From NCBI GenBank assembly GCA_017307275.1, contig JAFKFK010000030.1, forward strand, positions 17,892 through 81,891: DNA of 64,000 bases, in the 5' to 3' direction. Under the pieces are notes generated by a model. The model made no database searches and had not been told where the DNA came from. It saw nothing but the letters and a program-made list of their open reading frames with translations. Source of the DNA: Alphaproteobacteria bacterium (lineage in GTDB: Bacteria; Pseudomonadota; Alphaproteobacteria; Reyranellales; Reyranellaceae). The position numbers were made by a program, and so were the translations under genes. Position 1 is the first letter of the stretch; every line of letters starts with the position of its first letter. Below, one piece after another: positions 51,568 through 60,453 of this stretch.

Positions 51568-52658
51568 CCGCTTTGGAGGAACGCCTCCAGTGCCGCCTCG
51601 TTTGAACTGAGATCGAAGCCCTGAGCGGCGATCCAGTCGTCGTTGTAATAGGTATGACCGTAGCGTTCGCCGCTGTCGCAGATCAGCGAGACCAGCGAGC
51701 CCTTCAGCCCGTCGGCGCGCATGCGCGAGGCGAGCAGGCAGAGCGCGAAGAAATTCGTTCCCGTCGATCCGCCGACCTTGCGGCCGAGTTGTCGCGACAG
51801 CACCCGCATCGCCGCCAGCGACGTGACGTCGGGTACCCGCAACATGCGGTCGATGACGTTGGGCACGAAAGATGGCTCAACCCGCGGCCGGCCGATGCCC
51901 TCGATGCGTGACGCCTTTTCGCTGATCGCCTGGGAGTTGCCTTTGGCAAAGGCTTCGAAGAAGGCCGAATATTCGGGGTCGGCGACACAGAGGCGCGTCG
52001 CGAAGCGCTTGTAGCGGATGTAGCGGCCGAGCGTGGCCGTGGTACCCCCGGTCCCGGCGCTCATGACGATCCAGGTCGGCACCGGATAGCATTCGCGGCT
52101 CATCTGCTCGAAGATAGATTCGGCGATGTTGTTGTTGCCCCGCCAGTCGGTGGCGCGCTCGGCGTAGGTGAACTGGTCCATGTAGACGCCGCCGAGCTGG
52201 CCCGCGAGCTCCTCGGCCGCCGCATAGATGCCTTTGCCGTCCGCCACCAGGTGACATTTGCCGTGCTGGCGCTCGATCTCCTGGATTTTCTCCGCGGACG
52301 TGGTGGCTGACATCACGGCATGGAACGGCAGGCCGAGCAGGCGCGCGAAGTAGGCCTCCGAGATGGCGGTCGATCCGGACGATGCCTCAACGATCGGCGT
52401 GTCGTGCCGGATGCGGCCGTTACAGATGCCGAACAGGAAGAGCGAGCGCGCCAGCCGATGCTTCAAGCTGCCGGTTGGATGGGTCGACTCGTCCTTCAGA
52501 TAGAGGTCGATCCCCTCCAGTGTCGGAATGTCGAGGCGCAGCAGGTGGGTGTCGGCCGAGCGCCGCTGGTCGTTCTGGATGATCTCCAGGGCGTGGCGCG
52601 CCCACTCGGCATCGTCGTGTCGCGCCACCGCCTCGTTGAGCAGATGCGGGCCGGTCAC
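51552..52658 (-). CDS. PLP-dependent cysteine synthase/desulfhydrase-like protein (Cds1-type)
   Basis: The 368-residue protein is a fold type II PLP enzyme: KDESTHPTGSLKHRLA contains the Schiff-base Lys, then ASSGSTAISEAYFARLLGLP, and SAGTGGTTATLGRYI is the phosphate loop. The middle and end (IDRMLRVPDVTSLAAMR, CDSGERYGHTYYNDDW) resemble the Cds1 type of L-cysteine desulfhydrase, which makes H2S, pyruvate and ammonia. A cysteine synthase role is the alternative. It starts with GTG, one base after the stop of the acetamidase gene, so the two are co-transcribed. Confidence 0.85.
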   Translation of the reverse strand: MTGPHLLNEAVARHDDAEWARHALEIIQNDQRRSADTHLLRLDIPTLEGIDLYLKDESTHPTGSLKHRLARSLFLFGICNGRIRHDTPIVEASSGSTAISEAYFARLLGLPFHAVMSATTSAEKIQEIERQHGKCHLVADGKGIYAAAEELAGQLGGVYMDQFTYAERATDWRGNNNIAESIFEQMSRECYPVPTWIVMSAGTGGTTATLGRYIRYKRFATRLCVADPEYSAFFEAFAKGNSQAISEKASRIEGIGRPRVEPSFVPNVIDRMLRVPDVTSLAAMRVLSRQLGRKVGGSTGTNFFALCLLASRMRADGLKGSLVSLICDSGERYGHTYYNDDWIAAQGFDLSSNEAALEAFLQSGEPLL

Positions 52659-52659
52659 G

Positions 52660-53598
52660 TCATCCGCCGATCAGCTTCTTCTCGATCATGCAGTGGATGC
52701 CCTTGTTGCCGTCCACGGTCTGGGTGACGTGGAGGTCGGCCTGCAGGCTGCAAAGCATGTAGGCATCCTCGGGCTTCAGGCCGGTCTTGGCCGTGATCAG
52801 CCGGATCATGTCGCGCAGCGCTTCCTTGGCGGCGTCGTCCAGGTCCTGGTCGAAGCCGTGTGTGATCCAGTGCGTCGCCGTCTCGGCGCGTGGATTGGTG
52901 AGCTTCATGTCCTTGCGCACGGTGAAGCGGAAAGTCCCCGACAGCGACGTCTCGAGCGCTGTCAGGTTGACCTCGCCATCGCCCTGCACGCCGTGGCCGT
53001 CGCCGGTCGAGAACAGGCCGCCTTCGGCGAAGACCGGGAAGTAGACGGTCGTGCCGACCTGGAAGTGCTTGTTGTCGATGTTGCCGCCGAAGGCGCGCGG
53101 CTCGACCGAGCTGCACTGGCCCCATTCGACCGGCGGCGCCACGCCCATGATGCCGAAGAACGGCTTGAGCTGGATTTCGGTGCCCCACGGCATCGTGCAG
53201 ACGCCGCGGTTGGAATCGATCGGAATGTGCGTCAGGCGGTAGAAAGGGAAGTCCTCGGGTAGCGTGCCCATCAGCGGGCGCTGGACGTTCCAGCCCCAGT
53301 TAGTGCGGAACTTGATGTCCAGCACCTCGACCGCCAGCACGTCGCCGCGCTCGGCGCCTTCGACATGGACCGGGCCGGTGAGGATGTGGCGCCCGATATG
53401 GGGCTTCAGCTTGCCGAGGATTTCGCGATGCTCGGGCAGGACATTGTAAGGTTCGCCGGGCAGGATGTCGGCCGCGCCCGACACGCAGTGGATGGTGGCG
53501 ATATCGCCCGATTTCACGCGCAGTTGCGGTTCGAGCTGGCTGTCGAAATAGCCCCAGTGGCAGGTATCGGGCGAAGAATGCAGTTCATGCGTGGCCAT
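52660..53598 (-). CDS. Acetamidase/formamidase family protein
   Basis: The ATG at 53598, preceded by GAGGGGGACCAA, gives 312 residues; an upstream start at 53634 is less likely. The protein has the FmdA/AmdA pattern: GHILTGPVHVEGAERGD-like text (RHILTGPVHVEGAERGDVLAVEVLDI), FFGIMGVAP, and GDGHGVQGDGEVNLTALET. It would hydrolyse a short amide to acid and ammonia in the cytoplasm. It is the first gene of an operon with the Cds1-like enzyme. The biological reason for this pairing is not known. Confidence 0.9.
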   Translation of the reverse strand: MATHELHSSPDTCHWGYFDSQLEPQLRVKSGDIATIHCVSGAADILPGEPYNVLPEHREILGKLKPHIGRHILTGPVHVEGAERGDVLAVEVLDIKFRTNWGWNVQRPLMGTLPEDFPFYRLTHIPIDSNRGVCTMPWGTEIQLKPFFGIMGVAPPVEWGQCSSVEPRAFGGNIDNKHFQVGTTVYFPVFAEGGLFSTGDGHGVQGDGEVNLTALETSLSGTFRFTVRKDMKLTNPRAETATHWITHGFDQDLDDAAKEALRDMIRLITAKTGLKPEDAYMLCSLQADLHVTQTVDGNKGIHCMIEKKLIGG

Positions 53599-53663
53599 TT
53601 GGTCCCCCTCGATCGTGCAGCGGTTGAAGCACAATCCGTACCCCGGATGCTATAGGCAGGCGC

Positions 53664-54533
53664 ATGAACTACCGCCATGGCTATCACGCCGGCAATTTCG
53701 CCGACCTCCTGAAGCATACCGCCCTCTGCGAATTGCTGCGCCTGCTGACGGCTAAGGACAAGAAGCTGTTCGTGCTCGATACGCATGCTGGCGCCGGTGG
53801 CTACGATCTCGCTGCCGACAAGGCACGGCGCACCGGCGAGGCCGAGGCCGGTATTGCCCGGTTGCTGGCCGAAGGGAAGGCCGGCGCTCCGGCTGCCGTC
53901 GCGCGCTACCTCGCGGCCGTCCAGGCCTATGATCGCAAGTTCGGTGCGCCATCGGGGTCGCTACGCCGCTATCCCGGCTCGCCTCGCCTGATCCGGGCCG
54001 CGCTGCGCCCTGGCGACCGTTTCATCGCCTGCGAGCGCCATCCCGAGGAAGCGCTGGCCCTGAAGCGCGAATTCGCCGGCGACCGGGCGGTCGAGGTGCG
54101 GCAGGCCGATGGCTATCACGCCGTGAAGGCGCAGCTGCCGCCGGTCGAACGCCGCGGCCTGGTGCTGATCGATCCGCCGTTCGAGGCGACAGACGAGTTC
54201 GAGACCCTGCTGCGCACCGTGCGGCAGGGCCTGCGGCGCTTCGCGACGGGTTGCTACGCAGTCTGGTATCCGATCAAGGACGAAGAGGGAGCGGCCAGTT
54301 TCGTCGACGCCTTGAAGGACACGAAGCTGCTGGTGATGGAGTTACGATTGGGGCCGGATACGGCGCCGGGCAAGCTCGCCGCCTGCGGCCTCGCCGTCAT
54401 CAATCCGCCGTGGCGCTTCGAGGAAGCGATGCGGGAGGCGCTGCCGTGGATTGCGGGCCGGCTCGGGCCCGGCGTCAGGACGACTTTTTCCGCTCCGCCA
54501 GCCAGTGCGCCGGTTCCGGCATCAGAAGAGTGA
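53664..54533 (+). CDS. rlmJ: 23S rRNA (adenine(2030)-N(6))-methyltransferase RlmJ
   Basis: The 289-residue protein opens MNYRHGYHAGNFADLLKH, the RlmJ signature, followed by the SAM-binding DTHAGAGGYDL and the catalytic motif IDPPFE (DPPF type, about 170-174). It methylates the N6 of A2030 in 23S rRNA. The start is fixed by the family. Its 3' end overlaps the convergent MFS gene by 59 bases, so its last 20 residues are encoded opposite the C-terminus of that carrier. Confidence 0.95.
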   Translation: MNYRHGYHAGNFADLLKHTALCELLRLLTAKDKKLFVLDTHAGAGGYDLAADKARRTGEAEAGIARLLAEGKAGAPAAVARYLAAVQAYDRKFGAPSGSLRRYPGSPRLIRAALRPGDRFIACERHPEEALALKREFAGDRAVEVRQADGYHAVKAQLPPVERRGLVLIDPPFEATDEFETLLRTVRQGLRRFATGCYAVWYPIKDEEGAASFVDALKDTKLLVMELRLGPDTAPGKLAACGLAVINPPWRFEEAMREALPWIAGRLGPGVRTTFSAPPASAPVPASEE

Positions 54534-55725
54534 TGGCGAAGGAGACGGCGCAGAGCGCGGCGCCGGCCAGAATGGCGCCGGCATAGCTGCCGAAGAAGTC
54601 GTAGGCATAGCCGGCAGCAGGCGAGCCCAGGAGCGCGCCAACGCCGACGCCGCTGTAGAGCGCGCCGATCACCGAGCCGAGCGCCCGCCCCCCGAAGTAG
54701 TCGGCGGCGAGAGAGGGCGCGATGGCGACGAAGCCGCCGTAGAAGGCGCCGAACAGCAGGGCGAAGATGACCAGTGCAACGGAGCTGGTCGATTGCGACC
54801 ACATCACCATCATGAGGCCGGCGCCGACATACATGGCGGCAAACGAGAGCCGGCGGCCGATCACGTTGGTGATGCTCGAGAACATGAAGCGGCCGACCGT
54901 GCTGCCGACACCCAACAGGACGATCAGAAGCACGCCGAAGCCCTCGCCGAGACCCATGTCGGCAGCGTAGGGCGCCAGATGGACGAAGGGCACGAACAGG
55001 CCGAACGACATCAGCAGCGCACCGATGTAGATCGCCCAGAAGGGCTGGGTCCGCACCGCCTCGCGCAAGGTGAGGCCGGCCGGTATGGCCGGCGGGCTGC
55101 CTTTGGGCGCCGGTGGATCGCCGTCGGGCGCGAGCCCGTAGTGTTCGGGCGACCGGCGCACCAGGATGCCCGAGACGATGGCGCCGACCACCGTAAGGGC
55201 GGCGAGGACGAGATAGGTCTTGCGCCAGCCGACGGCGGCGATCAGTTCGTGGGCGAGGGGCGCGCCGATCAGCGTGCCGACGCCGATGCCGGCCACGGCA
55301 AGCCCCGCGGCGGTGCCGCGCTTGCGCACGAACCAGCGCTGTACGGCCGCCACGCTCGGCACATAGGAAAGGCCAACACCGACGCCGGCGCCGATGCCGT
55401 AGCCGAGATAGATCTGCCACAGGCTCGTCGCGCCGGCAGCGAGGACCAGGCCCGCCGCGATCAGCAGCAGGCCGCCGACGACGACAGGCCGCGGTCCGAC
55501 GCGGTCGGCAATCATGCCTGCCGGCAAGCCCAGCGTGAAATAGAGGAAGGCGCAGATCGAGAAGACCAGCGAGGTCTCGCCGCGGCGGGCGGCAAACTCG
55601 CTTTCCAGGGCGCCGAAGAAGGCGGCGAAAGAATAGGCGACGGCGAAGCCCGTCATCATGCAAAGGAAGGCGCCGGCGACCACCCACCAGCCGACGAAGA
55701 TGCGGGATTGGCCGACGGACATCAA
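54475..55725 (-). CDS. MFS transporter
   Basis: The 416-residue carrier has twelve hydrophobic segments, beginning IFVGWWVVAGAFLCMMTGFAVAYSFAAFFGAL. The phrases GLPAGMIADRVGPRPVVVGG and RWFVRKRGTAAGLAVAGIGVGTLIGAPL are of the OFA/monocarboxylate-type carriers. It overlaps rlmJ by 59 bases at the 3' end. A 14-base palindrome lies just upstream of its start. The substrate is unknown; a carboxylate is likely. Confidence 0.88.
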   Translation of the reverse strand: MMSVGQSRIFVGWWVVAGAFLCMMTGFAVAYSFAAFFGALESEFAARRGETSLVFSICAFLYFTLGLPAGMIADRVGPRPVVVGGLLLIAAGLVLAAGATSLWQIYLGYGIGAGVGVGLSYVPSVAAVQRWFVRKRGTAAGLAVAGIGVGTLIGAPLAHELIAAVGWRKTYLVLAALTVVGAIVSGILVRRSPEHYGLAPDGDPPAPKGSPPAIPAGLTLREAVRTQPFWAIYIGALLMSFGLFVPFVHLAPYAADMGLGEGFGVLLIVLLGVGSTVGRFMFSSITNVIGRRLSFAAMYVGAGLMMVMWSQSTSSVALVIFALLFGAFYGGFVAIAPSLAADYFGGRALGSVIGALYSGVGVGALLGSPAAGYAYDFFGSYAGAILAGAALCAVSFAITLLMPEPAHWLAERKKSS

Positions 55726-55734
55726 AGAACTCCA

Positions 55735-55748
55735 CTCCTGCGCAGGAG
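55735..55748. promoter_or_regulatory. 14-base perfect palindrome upstream of the MFS gene
   Basis: CTCCTGCGCAGGAG is a perfect palindrome 10 bases upstream of the MFS start on the minus strand. It would form a stem next to the ribosome binding region (AGGAG, GGAG) and could act as an operator or influence translation. Without homologs I cannot tell. Confidence 0.35.
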
Positions 55749-55808
55749 CACTACGTTAGTCGACACAGGGCGGCTCATGCTTCGACCACGACCGAAGGAT
55801 CGCAGTCG

Positions 55809-56636
55809 TTACTTCTTCTTCTGTACTCCGTCTTCGTCACCTTTCCCGAGCTTCCAGCCCCAGGCCTTGTAGGCCGCGTCGGCGATCTGGGGATCGAGTT
55901 CGTGTTCGGTAAGCTCGATACCGCGGCCCAGCTCTTCGATCATGATCTCGAGGCCCTTCAGCCTGGCGTGCTTCTTGTTGTCGGTGGCAATGACGTGCCA
56001 GGGCGCGTTCTTGGTGTCGGTCTTCTCGAGCATGTCGTCATAGGCTTCGAGATATTCCTTGCGCTTGGCGATGTTCCGAAAATCCTCGAGGCCGACCTTG
56101 TGCCGCTTGTAGGGCCTGGTCAGCCGATCGATCATGCGGCTCTTCTGCTCTTCCTCGCTGACATGAACCAGGAGCTTTACGATCCGCACGCCGTCGTCGG
56201 TGAGTTGCCGCTCGAATTCGTTGATTTCGTTGTAGGCGCGCTTCCAGGCGTCCTTGCTGCAGAACCCCTCGATGCGCTCCACAAGGACGCGGCCGTACCA
56301 GGTACGGTCGAATATCGCCCAGTCGCCGCGTGCCGGCAGTCGGTTCCAGAATCGCCAGAGATAGTGGCGGCCCTGCTCCTCGGGAGTGGGCGCGCCGATT
56401 CGCCAGACATGCACCGACTTGGGCTCGAGCCCCGCGACAGCACGTTCGATCAGCCCGCCCTTGCCGGCAGCATCCCAGCCGTCGATGCCGATGAGGACAC
56501 GGCCGCCAGTCCGAAGACTGTGAATCTGGAGGTCGAGAAGCCGATCCTGCAGTTTTTTGAGTTGGTGCTCGTACTTTTCATCTTCGATCGGACTGTCGAT
56601 CATCTCGATCTTGTCCAGCCGCGGCCATTTGCCCAT
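55809..56636 (-). CDS. ppk2: Polyphosphate kinase 2 family protein
   Basis: The ATG at 56636 with GGAGG upstream gives 275 residues, the usual PPK2 size. Walker A-like GIDGWDAAGKGGLIERA (about 49-64), the DRTWYGRVLVERIEGF lid, and FRNIAKRKEYLEAYDDML are conserved in PPK2 enzymes. It transfers phosphate between polyphosphate and nucleotides, in class I mainly NDP to NTP. It is divergent from the Mla-like operon (96 bases); a functional connection is not evident. Confidence 0.9.
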   Translation of the reverse strand: MGKWPRLDKIEMIDSPIEDEKYEHQLKKLQDRLLDLQIHSLRTGGRVLIGIDGWDAAGKGGLIERAVAGLEPKSVHVWRIGAPTPEEQGRHYLWRFWNRLPARGDWAIFDRTWYGRVLVERIEGFCSKDAWKRAYNEINEFERQLTDDGVRIVKLLVHVSEEEQKSRMIDRLTRPYKRHKVGLEDFRNIAKRKEYLEAYDDMLEKTDTKNAPWHVIATDNKKHARLKGLEIMIEELGRGIELTEHELDPQIADAAYKAWGWKLGKGDEDGVQKKK

Positions 56637-56695
56637 CAAATCCTCCACGGCCGGATGGTGCCAGCGCCTTGGGGGCAAGGCAACGTGCAGAGAGA

Positions 56696-56725
56696 TTGAC
56701 AGCAAGAACGGCTGCGACGACTAAT
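56696..56725 (+). promoter_or_regulatory. Candidate promoter of the Mla-like operon, leaderless transcript possible
   Basis: A consensus TTGACA (56696-56701) and ACTAAT (56720-56725) are spaced by 18 bases. The expected start of transcription is within a base or two of the ATG at 56733, and no Shine-Dalgarno sequence is present in the eight bases between. This suggests leaderless initiation. Confidence 0.5.
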
Positions 56726-56732
56726 CTCCGCG

Positions 56733-57863
56733 ATGGCCGAAGCCGAACCGACAATCCAGTGCACCATGCGTTCAGGCAAGCCCGTCGTAGAAGTCGGCGG
56801 GACTTGGACGATTTTCAGTGTTCGTGGCATCCGTCAGAAGGCGGAGAAGGCACTGCAAGCAGCCGGCGCTGGCAAAGCGGCGGTGCGCAGCGTCGACGCG
56901 CGCGCCGTCGAGCAGCTCGACACTGCCGGCGCTCTCGAGATTCTGGCGCTTGTCGGGGGTGGGCCCAACGCCGAGGTCATGACCAAGGACCAGGCGCAGG
57001 CCGACCTCTTCGATGTTGTGCGCAAGAACATGTGCGTTGCTCCGCCCGAGCATCGTGTGAACTGGTTTGCGCATTGGCTCGAGGAAATCGGTCGCAACTC
57101 CGTCCATTTCTATGCACAGGCCGTCAATCTCTGCGCGTTCTTTGGCGAGATCCTGGTGGTTTTCGTTGAGGCGTGCCTGCAACCCAAGCGGTTCCGCATC
57201 AACGCTGTGGTCCGCCAGATGTACGAGGTCTGGATCCGCGCGCTGGTGATCGTGGGGATCCTCTGCTTCCTGATCGGCGTCGTCATCGCCTATCAGGGCG
57301 TCCAGCAGCTCAAGCAGTTCGGCGCCGAGACGTTTACTGTTGAGGCCGTGGCGATCGGCATGTTCCGCGAGCTGGGCGTGCTCCTGACAGCCATCATCGT
57401 CGCCGGACGGTCGGGAAGCGCCTTTACGGCCCAGATCGGCACCATGCAGGTCAACCAGGAAGTCGACGCCATGCGCACGATTGGCCTGAATCCGGTCGAG
57501 TGGCTGGTTCTTCCACGCATTATGGCGTTGGTGTTTGCAATGCCGCTGCTGGCTTTCTGGGGCAACATGACGGGCCTTCTGGGTGGCGCTGTGGCCTGCA
57601 CCGTCTATCTCGATTTCACTTTTGTGCAGTTCTTCGACCGCCTGCGCGATACGGTCGGCGTCTGGCACTTTTACACTGGCATGATCAAGGCGCCGGTGTT
57701 CGGCATCGTGATCGCCACGATCGGCTGTTTCGAGGGCCTTCAGGTCAGGGGCAGTGCCGAAAGCGTGGGCCAGCTCACGACCAAGTCGGTCGTCGAGTCC
57801 ATCTTCTGCGTCATCGTGCTCGACGCCATCTTTTCAATTATCTTCCTGCTCGCGGGCGTGTGA
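56733..57863 (+). CDS. STAS-MlaE type ABC permease
   Basis: The 376-residue protein has an N-terminal STAS-like domain (about 15-100, VEVGGTWTIFSVRGIRQK then VRSVDARAVEQLDTAGALEIL) and a C-terminal MlaE permease domain (about 120-376) with four or five membrane helices, AVAIGMFRELGVLLTAIIVAGRSGSAFTAQIG and a conserved end EGLQVRGSAESVG. It is the membrane component of a lipid ABC transporter of the Mla/MCE class. Its stop overlaps the ATPase start (TGATG). No Shine-Dalgarno precedes the ATG. Confidence 0.9.
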   Translation: MAEAEPTIQCTMRSGKPVVEVGGTWTIFSVRGIRQKAEKALQAAGAGKAAVRSVDARAVEQLDTAGALEILALVGGGPNAEVMTKDQAQADLFDVVRKNMCVAPPEHRVNWFAHWLEEIGRNSVHFYAQAVNLCAFFGEILVVFVEACLQPKRFRINAVVRQMYEVWIRALVIVGILCFLIGVVIAYQGVQQLKQFGAETFTVEAVAIGMFRELGVLLTAIIVAGRSGSAFTAQIGTMQVNQEVDAMRTIGLNPVEWLVLPRIMALVFAMPLLAFWGNMTGLLGGAVACTVYLDFTFVQFFDRLRDTVGVWHFYTGMIKAPVFGIVIATIGCFEGLQVRGSAESVGQLTTKSVVESIFCVIVLDAIFSIIFLLAGV

Positions 57864-58657
57864 TGGCCGAAGGCGGACAACTCGTCGACCATCAGAATGG
57901 GCGGGACGTTGCGCTGAGACTGCGCGGCATCCGTACGCAGTTCGGCGACAACATCATCCACGACAATCTCGATTTTGACGTATTCAAAGGCGAAATTGTC
58001 GGTCTGGTGGGTGGTTCGGGCACCGGCAAGTCTGTGCTGTTGCGGACCATTGTCGGCCTGAACGAGGCACGCAAAGGCACGATCGAAATGCTGGGCGTCG
58101 ATGCCAGCACGCTGCACGGCAAGGCCAAGCGACACCTGCTCGCGCGCACCGGCGTGCAGTTCCAGGATGGCGCCCTGTTTTCTTCGCTGAACGTTACCGA
58201 GAACATCATCGTGCCCATCCGCGAGCATGCCGAGCTCGAGGAACTGACCATGCGCGAGATTGCGGCGCTCAAGGTGGCGCTGGTTGGGCTGCCGGCCGAT
58301 ACCGGTGACAAGAAGCCCTCAGAGCTGTCGGGCGGCATGCGCAAGAGGGCAAGTCTTGCCCGCGCGCTCGCCCTCGATCCCGAACTTCTCTTTTTGGACG
58401 AGCCGACGGCCGGCCTGGATCCGATCGGCGCCGCACATTACGACGAACTTGTGAAGGGGCTGTGTCACAGCCTCGGTCTTACGGTCCTCATGGTCACGCA
58501 CGACCTGGACAGCCTGAACGCCATTTGCGACCGCATCGCGGTCCTGCTCGACAAGCGCGTTGTGGTAGGTACCATGGCGGAAATGCTCGCGTACGATCAT
58601 CCCTGGGTACGGGAATATTTCCACGGGCCGCGCGGTCGGGCCTCGAGGCAGGAGTAG
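57863..58657 (+). CDS. Mla-type ABC transporter ATP-binding protein (MlaF-like)
   Basis: The ATG at 57863 (TGATG overlap) gives 264 residues. Walker A is GGSGTGKSVLLRT, the Q-loop is VQFQDGALFSSLN, the signature is LSGGMRKRASLARAL, and Walker B is LLFLDEPTAGLDP, the pattern of MlaF/Ttg2A ATPases. It powers lipid transport through the STAS-MlaE permease. The MCE gene follows 12 bases later. Confidence 0.92.
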   Translation: MAEGGQLVDHQNGRDVALRLRGIRTQFGDNIIHDNLDFDVFKGEIVGLVGGSGTGKSVLLRTIVGLNEARKGTIEMLGVDASTLHGKAKRHLLARTGVQFQDGALFSSLNVTENIIVPIREHAELEELTMREIAALKVALVGLPADTGDKKPSELSGGMRKRASLARALALDPELLFLDEPTAGLDPIGAAHYDELVKGLCHSLGLTVLMVTHDLDSLNAICDRIAVLLDKRVVVGTMAEMLAYDHPWVREYFHGPRGRASRQE

Positions 58658-58669
58658 AAGCAGCTTCCG

Positions 58670-59704
58670 ATGGAAAGAAGATCGCCTTATGTGCTGATCG
58701 GCGCCGCAATGCTGCTGTTTATTGCAGCGGTGGCCGGTTTCGTAATCTGGAAGCTGCGCGCCGGTGATCGCACCGCCTACGCTTACTACGTGATTCTCTT
58801 CTCGGGTGACGTGCAGGGCCTGACCAACGATTCGCCTGTCTTCTATCGCGGGCTGCGCGTCGGCCGGGTGAGCAATATCCAGCTCACCTCGCGCATCGAC
58901 ACCCAGCGTTCGACGGGGCGCGAGCGGGTGTCCGAGAAGATCGAGGTCACGGTTGCCGTCGACTGGTCGATCGACATCCGCGACCGGTCGTATGCCGTCT
59001 TCGAGAAGCCATTCATCGCCGGCGCGCCGTACATCCAGATCGCCGGGCGCCTCGAATCGGACCAGATCAAGCCGAAGAAGAGGCTAGGCGATAAGCCTTA
59101 TCCGGAGATTCGCGAGGGCGCCTCGTTCCTGCAGGCGACGTCGACATCGGCCCAGGAGCTTCTGACCAAGGCGAGCACCACGGTCGACCGGCTGAACGAT
59201 CTTCTCAGCCCCGACAATATTGGGGCCGTCAGTGAAACGCTGCGCAACGTGCAGACGGCGACGGCGGCCTTCGCCAAGTCCGACTCGGCCATCCAGTCGA
59301 CCCTGGCCGAGCTGCCCGGCGCCGTCGCCGACTTCCGCAAGACCTTCGCCAAGCTCGATGTGCTGTCCGACTCGCTCAGTCTCATCGCCATGGAGATCGG
59401 CCCGCAGGACGCGGAGACACGCAAGGCGTTGGCGGGCAAGGATCCGGGCGAGCTGCGCAAGACCCTGAGTGAGGCGCGGCACGCACTCGCCAATATCGAT
59501 GCCGCGGCCGGTCAGCTCAACAAGCTGGTGGGCGAGAGCAAGGGACCGATCAAGAGCTTCACGGAGACGGGTCTCACCGAGATCTCGTTGGCCATTCGCG
59601 AGCTTCGTCAGCTTACCGCCAACTTGAACATCATCGCTACGCGGCTGGAACGCGATCCGGCTGCCTTCGTATTCAGCGGCAAGCAAGGATATACGCCGAA
59701 ATGA
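58670..59704 (+). CDS. MlaD/MCE-family protein
   Basis: The 344-residue protein has one N-terminal membrane helix (about 7-29) and the MCE domain (about 40-115) with YVILFSGDVQGLTNDSPVFYRGLRVGRVSNIQL. The rest is predicted helical with heptad-like patterns, and lacks further MCE domains. MCE proteins make hexameric rings that move lipids across the periplasm. It overlaps the lipoprotein gene by four bases. Its length exceeds classical MlaD (about 180 residues), closer to the longer MCE forms. Confidence 0.9.
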   Translation: MERRSPYVLIGAAMLLFIAAVAGFVIWKLRAGDRTAYAYYVILFSGDVQGLTNDSPVFYRGLRVGRVSNIQLTSRIDTQRSTGRERVSEKIEVTVAVDWSIDIRDRSYAVFEKPFIAGAPYIQIAGRLESDQIKPKKRLGDKPYPEIREGASFLQATSTSAQELLTKASTTVDRLNDLLSPDNIGAVSETLRNVQTATAAFAKSDSAIQSTLAELPGAVADFRKTFAKLDVLSDSLSLIAMEIGPQDAETRKALAGKDPGELRKTLSEARHALANIDAAAGQLNKLVGESKGPIKSFTETGLTEISLAIRELRQLTANLNIIATRLERDPAAFVFSGKQGYTPK

Positions 59705-60438
59705 TACTTCGTTGGGCCGTCTGTGCGGCGGCCGCCGCTGTTCTCACGGGTTGTCAGTTCATCAGTGCGGTGGATTCCGCCGCCGAACCGACCGACCTCT
59801 ATACGGTTTCTCCCAAGAGCACCTTCGACCCCGGCCTGCCCGATGTTTTCTGGCAGCTTGCCGTCGAGGTGCCGGTAGCTGCTGCTAACCTCAACACCGG
59901 CCGCATTGCCATCGCCATGACGCCGACATCGACGGATTACTACGCCAAGGTGGCGTGGACGGACCGGGCGCCGCTCATGGTGCAGACCCGGATCGTCGAT
60001 TCTTTCGAGAATACCCGCAAGATTGTCGCCGTCGCCCGCGAGTCGATCGCGCTGCGGGCCAACTATCTGCTGCAGCCCGACCTGCGCAATTTCGAGGCGA
60101 TGTACTACTACGGCCAGCCGCCGATCGTGAAGGTGCGCATCATCGCCAAGCTGGTGCGCATGCCGGACCGCCAGATCATCGGCGTCGCTTCCTTCGAGCG
60201 CTGCGTGCGTGCCCGTGGAGACAAGGTGCCGTTGGTCGTCAATGCCTTCGATCAGGCCCTGGGCAGTGTGATCAAGCGCCTGGTCTCCTGGACGCTCAGC
60301 ACGCCGCCGCCGCGGCCGCCGAGCGACTCCGCTCCCTATGACATCGGCCGCTATCGCAATCCGCAGAACGCGGTGGTGGACACCGAGAACTGCCCCGTCG
60401 GTAACGACACCTCGAAGGTGCCCTACACCGACGAGTAG
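59701..60438 (+). CDS. ABC-type transport auxiliary lipoprotein (PqiC/LpqC-like)
   Basis: The 245-residue protein has a lipobox ending LTGC (Cys18), then a DUF/ABC-auxiliary domain with TDLYTVSPKSTF and NTGRIAIAMTPTSTDYYAKVAWTDRAPLMVQTRIVDSFENTRKI, the pattern of the auxiliary lipoprotein family paired with MCE systems. It is anchored to the outer membrane and docks the MCE component. The last 5 residues are repeated by a 15-base tandem duplication just past the stop. It is the last gene of the operon; a hairpin follows at 60454-60477. Confidence 0.85.
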   Translation: MILRWAVCAAAAAVLTGCQFISAVDSAAEPTDLYTVSPKSTFDPGLPDVFWQLAVEVPVAAANLNTGRIAIAMTPTSTDYYAKVAWTDRAPLMVQTRIVDSFENTRKIVAVARESIALRANYLLQPDLRNFEAMYYYGQPPIVKVRIIAKLVRMPDRQIIGVASFERCVRARGDKVPLVVNAFDQALGSVIKRLVSWTLSTPPPRPPSDSAPYDIGRYRNPQNAVVDTENCPVGNDTSKVPYTDE

Positions 60439-60453
60439 GGCACCGACGAATAG

